Source: Saccharomyces paradoxus (taxonomy: Eukaryota; Ascomycota; Saccharomycetes; Saccharomycetales; Saccharomycetaceae). From it: 64,000 nucleotides of DNA. Location of the stretch: the NCBI RefSeq assembly GCF_002079055.1, contig NC_047493.1:434001-498000 (forward strand), in the 5' to 3' direction. The notes under the pieces were generated by a model. That model was given only the letters and a program-made list of their open reading frames with translations. It searched no databases and was not told where the DNA came from. Positions 8,117-19,627 of the stretch are shown here, one piece after another (the stretch's first letter is position 1; the number at the start of each line of letters is the position of its first letter). A program made the position numbers and the translations under genes.

Positions 8117-8472
8117 CAAATAACAATGTCATTGTAACATACACCTTAAAAATTTAAAATCGATAATTACCTGAATGTTATAATATACAAAGTGAAATGA
8201 TAATGTAGATATGTAAATGAACTGAATAATCCCGTATATATGGCAGAGCAGGAAGCAATTGCGCACACTTTGATGCTACACTTACATTCCTGCTTTAGAA
8301 AGCTTTCCTGCCTTCTTTCTTTTATCTTTAACCTATACCCTAATGTATTTGTAATCGAAAATTAAAACCGTGAAGTTGTAAAACATTTATATCGTTAATG
8401 TCGTAATGGAAAAGATCTGAATTACTGTTTTCTGATCTTTTATATGCTTGTTTCTCGAGTCAGTTTAGAAAA
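8117..8472. other. SCW11 3' flank
   Basis: This is an AT-rich stretch between the LTR fragment and the SCW11 stop codon. No gene is seen. It probably holds the SCW11 3' end signals. Confidence 0.5.
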
Positions 8473-10143
8473 TTATGGAAAATAATCGATGACACCAAAA
8501 GACTGTTCGATACCGTAATCGCCAGGTGACTTCCAGTAATCGTTGTAAGTCGATAAGATTGTAACATCTAAGTCCATTTCGTTCAAGATGTTCTGGACTG
8601 CGGTAATTTGGTTAGCGGTGGATGGAATATTGCCTCCATTTTGAATACCAGATGATGGGTAACCAGTTTCTGTGACGAAAACATTAGAGGTGCCACAAAC
8701 ACCTTGAATTAACTCGACTTGGCCCTTGACAAATGTACCAGCAGTTCCGGCACTAGCACTAGCATCGAAGTAGGCGTGTGGGTTGATACCAACAAAGTCA
8801 ATTTCAGATTTTTTGCATAGATCAGGGTTATTTTCAAATGACACGGGTGGCTCGCTTGTAGTAATTTGACCAGAATAGCCAGCCTCGCTTAATTGAGATT
8901 TAACGGAGGAAATTTTACTGATCAAATCAGAAACAGAACACCAACCATTGTGAATAGCTTCATTTCCAACAGTAATGAAGTCAAAGACATCCCAACCGTT
9001 AGCTTGACCATATTCAATCAATGTAGTAACGGAATCATCTATGGAATCAACGCCGCTACTAGTGATGTACAAACCTTGATTAATCTTAATACCAAGTTTC
9101 ACGGCTGCTGGTTGAACAGTTTCGAAAGAATTACAATCTGTACCATAAACACGAATTTTGGCAATACCTTTGGATTTGATTAACGTTAAATCAGAAGAGA
9201 CCGCGTCTGCAGACTTACAAGAGCCATCATCATTATAGGGTGAGTATGCGATAGCCTTTGGAGAAGAAGTTATGGCAGCGCTGCTGCTAGAGGAATCCCT
9301 AGATGTAGAAGTTGCTGCTTCTTGTGTGGACGAAGTGGTGGACGAAGTGGTGGACGAAGTGGTAGACGAAGTGGTGGAAGAAGTGGTAGACGAAGTGGTG
9401 GACGAAGTGGTAGACGAAGTGGTGGATGAAGTAGTGGCCAAAGGAGTGGATGAAGTAGTCGTTGTAACCGATTCGGTGGATTCTTGAGAAGTAGTTGAGG
9501 TAGTTGTTTGTTGGTTCAACGTCGTAGTCGCAGCTGCTTGATGAGAATGATGTTGAGTTTGGGTACTGTCTTCAACATTGGCTTCACCAACACCACTCAC
9601 GATATTTTGTGTAGAAGTAGAAGTAGTGGTAGTGGAAGGCGTAGAAGGAGAGGAGGAAGAAGTAGAAGTAGAAGTAGAAGTAGAAGTAGTGGCTAATTGT
9701 TGAACGTTCTCATTTGTGCTTGCTGTAGAAGGATATGTGCCAGTTTGCTGCGCAGAGGCCGATTGCAAGGTAGATGCTGCTTGAGAAGAAGGGGTTGTTT
9801 GCGACATAGTGTCTGGCTGCAAAGTAGATGTTTGCGGCGAAGAAGATGTGCTCAATTCAGCCTTCTTTAAGAGAACCTTAGTGATAGTCGTGGTTGGTTC
9901 AGCTGTGGGGTTCACACCTTGTGGGATCAAGGTTGTGGTAAAGGTAACACTATCGCTTATTAAGAATTCAACGGTTGGGGCAATAACAACTTCGGTGGTA
10001 GTGGAATAAAAATCAGTTACTACGTTGGTTGTGCTTGCTGTGTGAACTCTCGTTACGACTTCTCTCTTGGGAAGGATTGGTAAAGCTGAGGTTAGATATG
10101 TTAAGCATAGCAAAGACGATAGAAACGTTGTAGTTGAAATCAT
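8473..10143 (-). CDS. SCW11: Scw11, GH17 cell-wall glucanase-like protein
   Basis: The 556-residue secreted protein (S. cerevisiae 542) resembles beta-1,3-glucanases of family GH17 and helps mother and daughter cells separate. It has a signal peptide at residues 1-20 and a Kex2-type KR at 26-27. A long Ser/Thr-rich, presumably O-mannosylated region (about 30-295) includes a TTSS tandem array. The GH17 domain spans about 298-556. Its catalytic glutamates are E395 (VGNEA) and E492 (TETGYP). The promoter holds an Ace2-type GCTGGT, fitting daughter-specific expression. The length difference lies in the Ser/Thr region. Confidence 0.94.
   Translation of the reverse strand: MISTTTFLSSLLCLTYLTSALPILPKREVVTRVHTASTTNVVTDFYSTTTEVVIAPTVEFLISDSVTFTTTLIPQGVNPTAEPTTTITKVLLKKAELSTSSSPQTSTLQPDTMSQTTPSSQAASTLQSASAQQTGTYPSTASTNENVQQLATTSTSTSTSTSSSSPSTPSTTTTSTSTQNIVSGVGEANVEDSTQTQHHSHQAAATTTLNQQTTTSTTSQESTESVTTTTSSTPLATTSSTTSSTTSSTTSSTTSSTTSSTTSSTTSSTTSSTQEAATSTSRDSSSSSAAITSSPKAIAYSPYNDDGSCKSADAVSSDLTLIKSKGIAKIRVYGTDCNSFETVQPAAVKLGIKINQGLYITSSGVDSIDDSVTTLIEYGQANGWDVFDFITVGNEAIHNGWCSVSDLISKISSVKSQLSEAGYSGQITTSEPPVSFENNPDLCKKSEIDFVGINPHAYFDASASAGTAGTFVKGQVELIQGVCGTSNVFVTETGYPSSGIQNGGNIPSTANQITAVQNILNEMDLDVTILSTYNDYWKSPGDYGIEQSFGVIDYFP
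9336..9440 (-). repeat. 12-bp tandem repeat encoding TTSS in SCW11
   Basis: Eight to nine units close to GGACGAAGTGGT (plus strand) lie in a row, each coding Thr-Thr-Ser-Ser. Units differ at one or two bases. Arrays like this in wall-protein genes change length by slippage or unequal recombination. Confidence 0.88.
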
Positions 10144-10880
10144 AATTATTTTCTATTAATTTTTGTATTAACGAGCGTAGAGTAATAATAAGTTGATAAG
10201 CTGAATTAACAAATTTATTGCCGGGGAGGAATATCAGTAAAAAATTGTTCTTTTAAAAGAGTGGACCTGTCTTTGTTGCGTTTTGTAACCTTACAATTAT
10301 AGCGCTTTTGCTTTAATATATAACAGTATATTTGTGAAAGTAGAAAGAAGACCTGATTATTGGACTTTACTTTTCTTCTCACTTAAATAGCCCTTCTTCT
10401 AGTTCTTAATTGGTTTTCGATGCAGCATGTTTTGCTGCGATTTCCTACACTTTAACATTTTGAGATCCAGTATCCAGCTTGTAAACAATAACATTCTTCA
10501 ACTTTTGTTCATCCTACCAAGTAAATAGAAAAGACGTCAGTTTACAACCATTAATTCCCAAAAGAAAACAAAAAACATATCACGTTTCATAATGCATGTG
10601 TCGAGTCAATTTTCGATTGTTTATTTGTTTGGACTTTTAGTTGTAATTGCCCAGGCAGCTAGTTGTCAGTTGCTGGTTTCCACATTTTTTTAACTTTTTC
10701 TCACAGCCGCATCGAAATGTAAATAAAGGCGAGATGAAGAAAAAACGCTGAAAATGCTGGCTCGAACAAAAAGATGCGGGGCCCTTTTTGAATAGCTGAA
10801 AAGCTCACTATTTTCGCCCTGCATACTGGACACTTCTGGCTATATATCTGTTTATATGACATGAGCATCTATACATAGAT
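10144..10880. other. SCW11 promoter region
   Basis: The 737-bp interval between SCW11 and the end of CWH41 has no gene. It holds an Ace2/Swi5-type GCTGGT at 10672-10677, about 530 bp upstream of the SCW11 ATG, and a GCTGGC variant near 10757. Long yeast promoters of this kind are usual for cell-cycle genes. Confidence 0.6.
10672..10677 (+). promoter_or_regulatory. Ace2/Swi5 site of SCW11
   Basis: GCTGGT is the core bound by Ace2. SCW11 is a known Ace2 target in S. cerevisiae. The six-base match alone is weak; gene identity gives it weight. Confidence 0.5.
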
Positions 10881-13382
10881 TCAGAAACGTCCAAGGATGT
10901 TGACTACCAGTGCTGTCCAACCTGTGAAATGCTCAGCACCAGTACCATGCCCATCTATCGGACTGTAATTTTCATAACAATACCCTTGTTCTTTCCAAAC
11001 TTTGTAAACGTTGTTACTCAGATTAGTCTTTAAACTTTGGTACAGTTTCTTGGCATTGCTAGCCTCACCAGCCACTTCAAAAATCACCTCAGGGTAGTAG
11101 TATCTCATTGCATCAAGGCACAAGTAATTGATGTTCATCCAAATTGGGCCTCTCCAATAGTTTTCATCCTTGCCGAAATACTGGTCTTGTCTTGATAATG
11201 ATAGTAGGCCATAGTTAGAAAAGATTTTTTCTGGGTCACTCATCAATGCAACTACTTTCTCTAGCTTGGGTGAGTTTTTGGGGATGAGCTTCAATGCAAA
11301 GGGCAGTAAAGAGACGTAACCCTCATGACAGACAAATTCTCTAATTTCATCGTCTTCGGGGTCGATGCTGATATCACAGTAGCAATTGTCTTTTTCACTC
11401 CAGTGTAACAAGTCCAAATTTTCCACGACATTCTGTTCGATTTGTGCATATCTTTCCTCGTCTTCTGACAATTTCAACACGTGAGCGATTTGCTTCATGG
11501 ATCTTGTCATGACGCCCACCCAAGCTAATGCGTCTACATTCAATTCTGCTACGTCAGGTGGTTGTGCTCTAGGATAATCGTCCATACCGCTTGGTAAACA
11601 ATGAGTGAAGGTACGTCCGACCCACTTGTAAACTTCATCCTTATGAATCTTATCCCATATTCCTTCATCTTCCAATATTTCCGCATATTCGTCAATCAGA
11701 CCTGCTTGAGATTCTCTGAACCAATTATAGTGCTTTAATAGCTTAGGGTATATTTTCTTGGCATATTCAGTTAGTAGATCAGAATTGGCCTCTAGATTGT
11801 TCGTCATAAACTTGGTTGTTCTACCATTAAATATTACCTGGTTGTAGCTATCACTGTTGAAATCGCCGATATTTTCGATGGCCCTGGAAAGCATTTCACT
11901 AAATGCCAGCAACAAAGTTGGAGGATTAGCAATATTGGGATTTTGTACCTGAAATTCCTCTGGAACTTTACTTCTTGCTTCATTACCCAATATAATTTCT
12001 CTAGCAATCCAGCCACTATCGTCTTCGATCATTTCAAACCAGCTTGCCAGGATTTCAAAGGCAAGGTCAAAATCATACTCCATAATCTGTAAAAGATGAA
12101 AACCTTCATCCCAATAGAATCCACGTGGGAAAAAGCCACGGCTCGGAACGCTGGTAAACAATTCAAAGGGGCCTTCCTCTTTTGCATTCAATAATTTAAT
12201 CTCTGCAAACTGACTTTCATCAAACTCTGTTTCACGATCAACCAGTTGATTTCCATAGAAATAGCCAATCCCTCCCAACAGGTTTGATAGCGTCTCTAAA
12301 GCAAATCTTCTTTTGACTTCTGCATTTTCAATTGAATCGGGTCCTTCTCCAAAAATAAAGTGCTTGTCAAAACGCGCGTTTATTTCATTCAGTGACCAAG
12401 TAATCAACTCAGTAACTTGTTCCTTGGTGGAAATACTTTGAGTTGTGCCTAGTTTATTATAGGTGATATCAAACTGGAACCCGTCTTTTTTGGTCAAGTC
12501 AAATGTCTTTTGTACATAATGAAAATTTCCAGGATTAAAATTGTACAAGTTTCTAATAGTTAAAACACTTGGTATCAAATCGGCTGGACGCTGTTTTGTC
12601 TCTTCCTTTTCAAGTATATCACGTATCGAATCGCTAACTAAAGATTGGAAAACATCGCGAGCCTTCCAAACTTCTTTATCCGGGATTTGAAGTGATACAT
12701 GACTTGTTTTGGAGCAGTCGCTTCCTGGCGCCACTTCCATAGTGTTATATGCCGGATTATTGAAATAGTGTCCAAAATTGTCCTTTACTGTAAGATGGTA
12801 CTCGCCCAATTCTTTAGAATATCCAAAGAATTTCATGTCATTAGAACCATCACGACCTATCATTGCTAGGGAAGATTTTCCATCTTTCTCTCCACCATTT
12901 TGACTGAAATACAATACGACAGATGCCGTAGATGGTCTCTTGGGGTCCAAAGGCTTGCCGTCAACTCTCACTGACCAATTTTCCCCGTTCTTGCTTTTTA
13001 CAAAGTACACTGTCAAATTAAGGTTATTGTTCTCATCAATAAAGACCTCTTTACCGCCAATTCTTGGATCATACACTTCCCAACCATACTTTTGTAATTT
13101 ATCCTGAGGGGTAGCAAAATGTCTTAATGAATGTAAACCATCCTGGCTCAAACTGTTGAACCACATGATACCCATAATCAGCGGACTTTCACGAACATAT
13201 CTAGGCCTCATACCAAAGTAACAATTGGATCTATACGGTGCCCATAATAAAGATTCATTCGTGAACTTTTGGTAATCTTCAAATTCTTCCAGTTTTCCAA
13301 CATCAACAGTGGCAGATGCCAGGAGAACTATGCTGGTTACTATCCAAAATGCTCTGAGCATCTTAGATTTTGAAATAAGCAT
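10881..13382 (-). CDS. CWH41: Cwh41/Gls1, ER processing glucosidase I
   Basis: The 833-residue type II ER membrane protein (same length as S. cerevisiae) belongs to family GH63. It removes the outermost glucose from the Glc3Man9GlcNAc2 glycan just added by the oligosaccharyltransferase, of which Stt3 in this window is the catalytic part. A short N-terminal cytoplasmic piece precedes one membrane segment at about residues 10-25 (FWIVTSIVLLASA). The luminal domain carries PSRGFFPRGFYWDEGFH, WIAREIILGNEAR and the C-terminal EHFTGWTALVVNILGRF typical of the family. The N-terminus diverges most from S. cerevisiae as I recall it. Confidence 0.95.
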   Translation of the reverse strand: MLISKSKMLRAFWIVTSIVLLASATVDVGKLEEFEDYQKFTNESLLWAPYRSNCYFGMRPRYVRESPLIMGIMWFNSLSQDGLHSLRHFATPQDKLQKYGWEVYDPRIGGKEVFIDENNNLNLTVYFVKSKNGENWSVRVDGKPLDPKRPSTASVVLYFSQNGGEKDGKSSLAMIGRDGSNDMKFFGYSKELGEYHLTVKDNFGHYFNNPAYNTMEVAPGSDCSKTSHVSLQIPDKEVWKARDVFQSLVSDSIRDILEKEETKQRPADLIPSVLTIRNLYNFNPGNFHYVQKTFDLTKKDGFQFDITYNKLGTTQSISTKEQVTELITWSLNEINARFDKHFIFGEGPDSIENAEVKRRFALETLSNLLGGIGYFYGNQLVDRETEFDESQFAEIKLLNAKEEGPFELFTSVPSRGFFPRGFYWDEGFHLLQIMEYDFDLAFEILASWFEMIEDDSGWIAREIILGNEARSKVPEEFQVQNPNIANPPTLLLAFSEMLSRAIENIGDFNSDSYNQVIFNGRTTKFMTNNLEANSDLLTEYAKKIYPKLLKHYNWFRESQAGLIDEYAEILEDEGIWDKIHKDEVYKWVGRTFTHCLPSGMDDYPRAQPPDVAELNVDALAWVGVMTRSMKQIAHVLKLSEDEERYAQIEQNVVENLDLLHWSEKDNCYCDISIDPEDDEIREFVCHEGYVSLLPFALKLIPKNSPKLEKVVALMSDPEKIFSNYGLLSLSRQDQYFGKDENYWRGPIWMNINYLCLDAMRYYYPEVIFEVAGEASNAKKLYQSLKTNLSNNVYKVWKEQGYCYENYSPIDGHGTGAEHFTGWTALVVNILGRF

Positions 13383-13644
13383 TGCAAACCAACCTGAGCG
13401 TTTGTTATTAACCCTCTTCTCATAAGCAATTGACGCTAATATAATGTGTCACGCATATTATAGTCGAAGTTTTAAATTACGCGAAAATGTGGCTGTTCTG
13501 ACCGAAATGATCTAAAATTGGTCACGATACTTATTGTGAGCAAATTGAAGAAAAGAGAAGAAAAACGGCTGAATATGCTAATGTATCCCGATCGTATTTT
13601 GTATTCGTCTATGTAATTAAAAAGCTAGATAAAAACATTCCTCA

Positions 13645-15768
13645 TTAAGCAGATGGGTCTTCTTCGAATCTCAAATCCCAACCAATCTTTGGGCCTAATT
13701 TCGGCAAGACTTCAGCGACACTTTGGACATCTTTATCACCTCTACCAGAAATATTGATGACCAAATGTTGATCAGGCTTCATCTTCTTGGCCAATTCACA
13801 AGCACCGTAAACAGCATGAGAGGATTCTAAAGCAGGAATAATACCTTCTAATTGAGACAGTAATTTGAAACCGAGCAGAGCTTGGGCGTCAGTAGCTGCA
13901 ATGAATTGAGCACGCCCAGTGGATTTCCAATATGCCAATTCTGGACCAACACCTGGGTAATCTAACCCAGCAGAAACAGAATGAGTATCATGGACTTGAC
14001 CATCATTGTCTTGCAAGACATAAGTCTTGACACCATGGAAGACACCAGGTCTACCAGCAGTTAAAGTAGCAGAGTGAAACTTTGTATCTACACCATCACC
14101 ACCGGCTTCCACACCCAATAGCTTAACGGAAGTATCATGCTCAAATGGCGAAAACATACCTGTAGAGTTGGAACCACCCCCAACGCATGCAACAACAGCG
14201 TCAGGTAATTTACCATCGTTCATGGCGGCAAATTGTTCCTTAGTTTCCTTACCAATGACACTTTGGAAAGTTCTGACCAAGGTTGGATATGGGTGAGGAC
14301 CAATGGCGGAACCGACAACATAGTAAGTGGTCTTCAAGTTAGTAACCCAAAATCTGAATGCTTCTGAAGTAGCGTCTCTTAGAGTCTTTGTACCATTAGT
14401 AACAGCAATAACCTTGGCACCAAGAATTCTCATTCTGAAGACGTTCAAAGCTTGGCGACGAACATCTTCTGCACCCATGAACACAGTACATGTTAAGCCA
14501 AACTTAGCACATGCAGTGGCAGTGGCAACACCGTGTTGACCAGCACCGGTTTCGGCAATAACGTTCTTCTTTCCTAATCTCTTAGCTAAAAGAACTTGTG
14601 CTAAGGCATTATTGATCTTGTGAGACCCCGTATGGTTAAGATCTTCTCTCTTCAACCAGATTTGAGCACCTTGACAATGTTCGGTCAATCTCTCAGCTTT
14701 ATGTAATGAAGAAGGACGACCGATATAGGAATACAAAGATTTAAAGTCTTCCCAGAAGGTGGGATCAGCGACGGCCTCATCAAAACCTTTCTCCAACTCT
14801 CTTAGACATGCATGGAGAGCTTCTGGAACATATTGGCCACCAAAATCCCCAAATCTAATAGGGTGCTTGTGGTTCTCATCAAATTCATCTAATATTTCCT
14901 TCTTGACGTTTGCGGACTTCAAGGATTCCTTTTGAAAGGCGAAAAATTCGTCCTTGGACAGAACCTTATGCTTGGCACCATTTAGAATACCCTCTACATA
15001 TTCTTTAGCAACGTCATATCTCTTGCCCTCTGCAGCATCTCCACATAATGTGACGATTTTGGAACCAATTACTACACCGTCCGCAACACTACCAACTGAT
15101 TGGAAATGGTCTCTTGTAGAGACACCGAACCCAACGGCCAAGGGTGTATCCTTGGTGTACTTTCTGACTCTAGAGATGAGTTCATCCAAATCACTGGCCA
15201 CAGAACTTTGAACACCAGTAGTACCCATTCTGGATACAACGTAGACAAACGAATCGGCAATATGCGATAGCAATTCCAATCTTTCATCAGTGGTAGAAGG
15301 CGCCACTAGCGGAATCAAGCTTAGGCCGTTATCATTGACGTAATTTCTGACCTTTAACGCCTCCTCCGGTGGCAAATCGACGATGATAAAACCGTTAGCA
15401 CCGGCCTTAGCAGCGTCCTGGATAAACCTCTCTTCGCCGTAGTTTAGAATAGGGTTATAGTAACCCATTAGGATGATAGGTACAGTAACACCTTCATTTC
15501 TAGCTTGGGAGACCATTTCAAGAGTTTGGGGTAAGGTAACACCATTTTGTAAGGCAACAGTGTTAGATAATTGAATTGTAGGACCATCAGCAATTGGATC
15601 AGAGAAGGGCATACCCAATTCGATGATATCCACACCACCGTCTTGGAAACCCTTGAGAATGGGAACAGTGTCTTCGACTGTTGGGTAACCTGCCGTCATA
15701 AATGTGACCAGGGCGTTCCTGTTTTCATTCTTAGCATTAGCAAATGTTTGTCTGAGTTGTTCTGACAT
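13645..15768 (-). CDS. TRP5: Trp5, bifunctional tryptophan synthase
   Basis: The 707-residue cytosolic enzyme fuses the alpha domain (about 1-240, indole-glycerol phosphate to indole) and the beta domain (about 295-707, indole plus serine to tryptophan, PLP-dependent). The alpha part shows [14 protein letters not shown] and GFGVSTRDH. The beta part shows [12 protein letters not shown], the PLP lysine in [11 protein letters not shown] (about K384) and the phosphate loop [10 protein letters not shown]. Length matches S. cerevisiae. The fused order alpha-beta is usual in fungi. A Gcn4-type site lies 100 bp upstream. Confidence 0.97.
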   Translation of the reverse strand: MSEQLRQTFANAKNENRNALVTFMTAGYPTVEDTVPILKGFQDGGVDIIELGMPFSDPIADGPTIQLSNTVALQNGVTLPQTLEMVSQARNEGVTVPIILMGYYNPILNYGEERFIQDAAKAGANGFIIVDLPPEEALKVRNYVNDNGLSLIPLVAPSTTDERLELLSHIADSFVYVVSRMGTTGVQSSVASDLDELISRVRKYTKDTPLAVGFGVSTRDHFQSVGSVADGVVIGSKIVTLCGDAAEGKRYDVAKEYVEGILNGAKHKVLSKDEFFAFQKESLKSANVKKEILDEFDENHKHPIRFGDFGGQYVPEALHACLRELEKGFDEAVADPTFWEDFKSLYSYIGRPSSLHKAERLTEHCQGAQIWLKREDLNHTGSHKINNALAQVLLAKRLGKKNVIAETGAGQHGVATATACAKFGLTCTVFMGAEDVRRQALNVFRMRILGAKVIAVTNGTKTLRDATSEAFRFWVTNLKTTYYVVGSAIGPHPYPTLVRTFQSVIGKETKEQFAAMNDGKLPDAVVACVGGGSNSTGMFSPFEHDTSVKLLGVEAGGDGVDTKFHSATLTAGRPGVFHGVKTYVLQDNDGQVHDTHSVSAGLDYPGVGPELAYWKSTGRAQFIAATDAQALLGFKLLSQLEGIIPALESSHAVYGACELAKKMKPDQHLVINISGRGDKDVQSVAEVLPKLGPKIGWDLRFEEDPSA

Positions 15769-15867
15769 GGCTTATCAGTGTGCGTTGTCCTTTTTGGAGC
15801 GATGAAAGCTTGCATGTCCATGAAAAGTGCAGGAATCTCGATGATTCTTATATGACGAAATAGTAAA

Positions 15868-15876
15868 ATTAGTCAT
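15868..15876 (-). promoter_or_regulatory. Gcn4-type element of TRP5
   Basis: The minus strand reads ATGACTAAT, a Gcn4 variant site, 100 bp upstream of the TRP5 ATG. General amino acid control of TRP5 is established in S. cerevisiae. Confidence 0.65.
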
Positions 15877-15993
15877 TCTACCACGGTCAAAAAAGTGAAA
15901 AAAAATAAAAAATAAAAAGAAAAAGCCTTTCGGGTAATAAGAATAGAAGATTATACAGATAATTGCTATTTTGGTACGTAGATGCACCAGCCA

Positions 15994-17190
15994 TCACAAG
16001 AAATCCATGTTCAGACCACCTAATTCCAGATTGTTCAGGTCCAGAGAATCTAGTTCTTTCCCGCCGGTATTCACGTTGTTCATGCCCATATTCATATTGT
16101 ACTGTTGTTGAGGCTGTTGCTGTTGTTGATGTTGTTGTTGTTGCTGGAAATCGTTATTCATACTCATGTTTAGGATATTTGCGGGGGTTAGATTGTTTAG
16201 GTTTAATTGTGACTGTAGCGGGGTGTTATTGGAGTTGGTACTTGGATTTGGGTTGGATCCGTTGCCATTGCCATTGAATTGTGACATAGCTGCCTGGCCC
16301 CCTTGGTTCTGGGCCCCCATTGAATATGCGTTTCCCATGGGTGACATCATGTTGGTCAGCGGCGTGCCCATGACATTTGTGGGTGAAACGCTGTTGATCA
16401 TGTTGGGAGTTGGGTTGGGTAGTGCGGCCGTCATAGAAGCCGTTATTGGTGTCTGAACAGTCGATTGCTGTGCGTAGACCTGAGCCTGGGCCTGGGCCTG
16501 AGCTTGAGCTTGAGCCTGAGCCTTTGCCTTCTTGGTTTGTCTTGGTTTTCTTGGTTTCTTGGGTGCTGCAATTGCTGCAGCTGCGGTGCTATTAGGTACG
16601 TTTGGAGTTCCAATACCGCTACTGCTCTTAGGGCCTCTTTTGCCGGCCAGGGGATTATGTTGCATCGTAGCTGTGGTATTTGGATTTGAAAGGGAGTGGG
16701 CATGCGAGTTGGGGTGTGGATGAGGGGTAGTGGTTGTGCTGGGAGTCGAAGCCGCTGTAGAATGGTTCGTGTTCACAACAACTGCAGCCGAGCAAGCAGC
16801 TGTGCCATTTTTGTTATAGGTGCTCAACGGTTCCAAAAGCTGGAAACTTCTGTCCTTGTTATCTGCAGTTTTCAAGTATTCTGGTACAGTGCTGAATAAA
16901 GGTTGCAGTGTTTCCAAATGCGAAGACAAGGTCTGGAACCTTTCGTTCAGTTGTAAAATCTTGTCCCTGATATGTAGGTATTTGGCCATGCGGTCGCCCT
17001 GTTTGGGTCCATCTTGGTCTATGCTTGCCATTATCTGTATAAATTCATTAAATTGCAATCGCAACGGCAGAATTTCATCGCGTGCCTCGTTGATTTGTTT
17101 ACACACGCTGTCTCTAGTTCCATTCTCATTCTTGGCCAATGTCGCTTCTAAATCCTCTAGCTTGACGCCTGCCGGTATAATCGAGTCCAT
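15994..17190 (-). CDS. PGD1: Pgd1/Med3, Mediator tail subunit
   Basis: The product is 398 residues (S. cerevisiae 397). It is a Mediator tail subunit that works with Med2 and Med15 to contact activators. I start at ATG 17190 (MDSIIPAGVKLEDLEATL); an upstream in-frame GTG adds 12 codons but is not a yeast-type start. The N-terminal 130 residues look helical and are probably the Mediator-binding part. The rest is low complexity: Thr/Ser/Pro/His tracts, an Ala-Gln alternating run around 215-235, Asn/Gly/Ser tracts and a poly-Gln block near 355-375. The C-terminus, LDSLDLNNLELGGLNMDFL, is acidic and hydrophobic. Confidence 0.93.
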   Translation of the reverse strand: MDSIIPAGVKLEDLEATLAKNENGTRDSVCKQINEARDEILPLRLQFNEFIQIMASIDQDGPKQGDRMAKYLHIRDKILQLNERFQTLSSHLETLQPLFSTVPEYLKTADNKDRSFQLLEPLSTYNKNGTAACSAAVVVNTNHSTAASTPSTTTTPHPHPNSHAHSLSNPNTTATMQHNPLAGKRGPKSSSGIGTPNVPNSTAAAAIAAPKKPRKPRQTKKAKAQAQAQAQAQAQAQVYAQQSTVQTPITASMTAALPNPTPNMINSVSPTNVMGTPLTNMMSPMGNAYSMGAQNQGGQAAMSQFNGNGNGSNPNPSTNSNNTPLQSQLNLNNLTPANILNMSMNNDFQQQQQHQQQQQPQQQYNMNMGMNNVNTGGKELDSLDLNNLELGGLNMDFL

Positions 17191-17421
17191 TCTGGTTGCT
17201 CTTGCTGCTGTTGTGTCTGTTTGCACTGCCTGATCAAAGGTGTATTGGTAACGGTTTATATTGTTCTCTTCAAAATTTCGCTCGGCGCCATATCGAAAAT
17301 CTTCAGAAAATTGTTAGAGTATTATATTATATTATATCATATTATATTAAATTTATTGTATACATAGTGGTCATACATCGGTGTGTACATCCCCTCTTTG
17401 ATTGTCTTCCACAAACGTTCA

Positions 17422-19329
17422 TCAGAAACTACTCCAGTTCCAGTTTGCAGGCACGGAGCCGATTACACTGCCCAGAACATCGTTACCTTCTTCTTGTTCT
17501 CCCCCAGTATTATCGTTTTCTGTTTCGTCATCATTCGATTTCACCTGAATGGGCGTTGACGAGTCCCGATCGACCGTAGCGTGCTCTTGGGATGAACCAC
17601 CCTTCCTTGTTCTGAAAAGAGTGTTCATCTGCCTATTTTTGTAGTAATTACGCAAATTCTTCTTGTTGTCATTATCATCTTCCTCACCCTCTTCAATGTT
17701 TCTGTCATCCTCATTCGTGTTCGGATTATGGTTCGTAGTTGAAAGATTCTCGTACTCGACCAGGCAGTCATCGCATATTTTACACAAAGTGCCGCCGCCA
17801 TTTATGCCACCGTTGTTTAGTTCATTGATCATTATAAAATTGGCTTGAGAATCCAGGTACAGCCAATGGCGCAGATGGTCTTGGCAAAAGATGTCCCCAC
17901 AGTGTCTGCAATGATGTTTCCTCTCCCATAGAGTGAAAGGCTTATGGCAGTAGCGGCATGAATTTCTCTTGCTATCTGGGATCCAGTGGTCCTTAGTGGG
18001 CGGGTTCACTCTGGTAGAATTTCTGTTTGAGATGGTTGGTATTAAGTTGATTCGGTCGCTGTTCGGAATAGAATTCGGGAACAAATACGAGGATATTTTG
18101 TTTTTGTAGCTTTCCAAGATTGACGATGTGTTTGATTGTACGCTGGATTGAGAGGATATGATTCTTAGATTGTTTGCGTTCTGAACGCTGGCAGATTGCG
18201 ATCTATTTGGAATGAAGTTATGTTCCAAGTTAGACGCCTTCTTGTAGTAAGACGACAATGTTGCATTCAACAGATCGTCATTGGTTATATTCGTCTCTGA
18301 AACTTTCCTCAGTACGGCAGGGATGTACAGCGGTTTTTTGGGGTTATTGATCTGTCTTACATTTGATTTATGTTTATTGGAGTTGAAATTCAGGTTAGTG
18401 CTCGAAGCAGGTTGTGGCAAAAAGTCCAGCGAGGGTTTCCTTAGCATCTGCTGGTTCGGTGGTTTGGCCGCATGATTCATTGAATCAACGATAACGTTGG
18501 TCTTGCCAAACCGTAGCTGGGACATTGAGCTAGAGTTCGTCGTGGTCAGCTTGTCCACGATGTTTTCCGCTTTGGACACCGACGACGAAGACGCGGAAGA
18601 CGTGGACGAGGATGAAGACTCTTTCGCCTTGTTTTCCTTGCTCAACCGCAAATTAGAACTAGCATTCATCTTGAACGACGACAGTTTCCGTAAAGCCTGC
18701 GTGGTTAGGTTCTTCTGTCGAACTTCGTCGTCCTCATCGGAATCGTTTTCTAACTCATTGAACACAGCTTTGCTCTTCGTATTCTTGCCCCTGCTAACAT
18801 CCGGCATGCTACTGCTAGGGTCTAGTTCAGGGTTCGATCTTTGGTCATCTGTAAATGGCAGCGTCTTCCCGATCTCCTTGCTACTAGAAGCCTTCCTGCC
18901 ATCTGCCATCTCTTCACCGAGCTTGCTACTGTGGCTGCTGCGAATATTCTCCTCAGCAGAGTTTTTCCTCAATATGGATACCATCGCTGGCGATTGGATC
19001 TGCTGCTTTCTGTCAACGAACCCGGTACCAGTCCCTGTTGAGCTCTCCTGCTGCAACTGCTGCTGCCGATGTTGATTTACCATCGATTTCAGCGAGATAC
19101 TGCTCAATATGCTCTGTTCTGAATGCGTTGACGTTCTGGGCGCTATCTTCTGCTTTTCAAACGTGATAGGGGACGTCACTGTATCAGCACCGCTCTCTTC
19201 ATCGCCATTCCTGTCACGGTAGTCATGGTTCCTGGGTCCCAGGGAAACCCCTCCGCCGTCTCGCTCGTCACCGTCCTCCTCCTCCTCCTTGATCGCTGGT
19301 GTTTTGGATACACTATGCAACGCAGCCAT
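17422..19329 (-). CDS. PIB2: Pib2, vacuolar FYVE protein in TORC1 signalling
   Basis: The product is 635 residues, matching S. cerevisiae. Pib2 binds PI3P at the vacuole and mediates glutamine-responsive TORC1 control. I start at ATG 19329 (MAALHSVSKTP); the four codons before it begin with GTG. The N-terminal two thirds are Ser-rich and probably disordered. The FYVE zinc finger lies at about 445-530 (WIPDSKRNSCRYC, RKHHCRHCG, then paired cysteines in LCKICDDC). The extreme C-terminus, SVPANWNWSSF, is the conserved tail motif needed for TORC1 activation. It is divergent from STT3 over 298 bp. Confidence 0.94.
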   Translation of the reverse strand: MAALHSVSKTPAIKEEEEDGDERDGGGVSLGPRNHDYRDRNGDEESGADTVTSPITFEKQKIAPRTSTHSEQSILSSISLKSMVNQHRQQQLQQESSTGTGTGFVDRKQQIQSPAMVSILRKNSAEENIRSSHSSKLGEEMADGRKASSSKEIGKTLPFTDDQRSNPELDPSSSMPDVSRGKNTKSKAVFNELENDSDEDDEVRQKNLTTQALRKLSSFKMNASSNLRLSKENKAKESSSSSTSSASSSSVSKAENIVDKLTTTNSSSMSQLRFGKTNVIVDSMNHAAKPPNQQMLRKPSLDFLPQPASSTNLNFNSNKHKSNVRQINNPKKPLYIPAVLRKVSETNITNDDLLNATLSSYYKKASNLEHNFIPNRSQSASVQNANNLRIISSQSSVQSNTSSILESYKNKISSYLFPNSIPNSDRINLIPTISNRNSTRVNPPTKDHWIPDSKRNSCRYCHKPFTLWERKHHCRHCGDIFCQDHLRHWLYLDSQANFIMINELNNGGINGGGTLCKICDDCLVEYENLSTTNHNPNTNEDDRNIEEGEEDDNDNKKNLRNYYKNRQMNTLFRTRKGGSSQEHATVDRDSSTPIQVKSNDDETENDNTGGEQEEGNDVLGSVIGSVPANWNWSSF

Positions 19330-19627
19330 TCTGATCTCCACTACAACTGTGCTGCCCAGTCCTCCTCACTGATGCTTTGTACCTATTTCAAGTCTCAATA
19401 GTCATATCATAGGCTTTCTTCTATCTCTCTTACTCTGTCAAATGGTCACTACCGACGGTCGCTTTTTCGCGCTGGTCGAGAATTGACAAAATAAGACACG
19501 AACAAAAGAGCTAGTGTGCATGGAAGAGAGGCAACAAAAGGACAGTCCAACTCAGCATAGCATAGCATCCGCAATCGCAGTCACAGCCGCAAAGTCTACA
19601 CTACCATCCGCCATTATTACAGCTGCC

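Noticed and set aside
17191-17226. 12-codon GTG-started extension of PGD1
   Set aside because: GTG is not a normal yeast start and ATG 17190 gives the expected protein.
16820-17233. 137-codon plus-strand frame over PGD1
   Set aside because: It is antisense to PGD1 and resembles the dubious YGL024W of S. cerevisiae.
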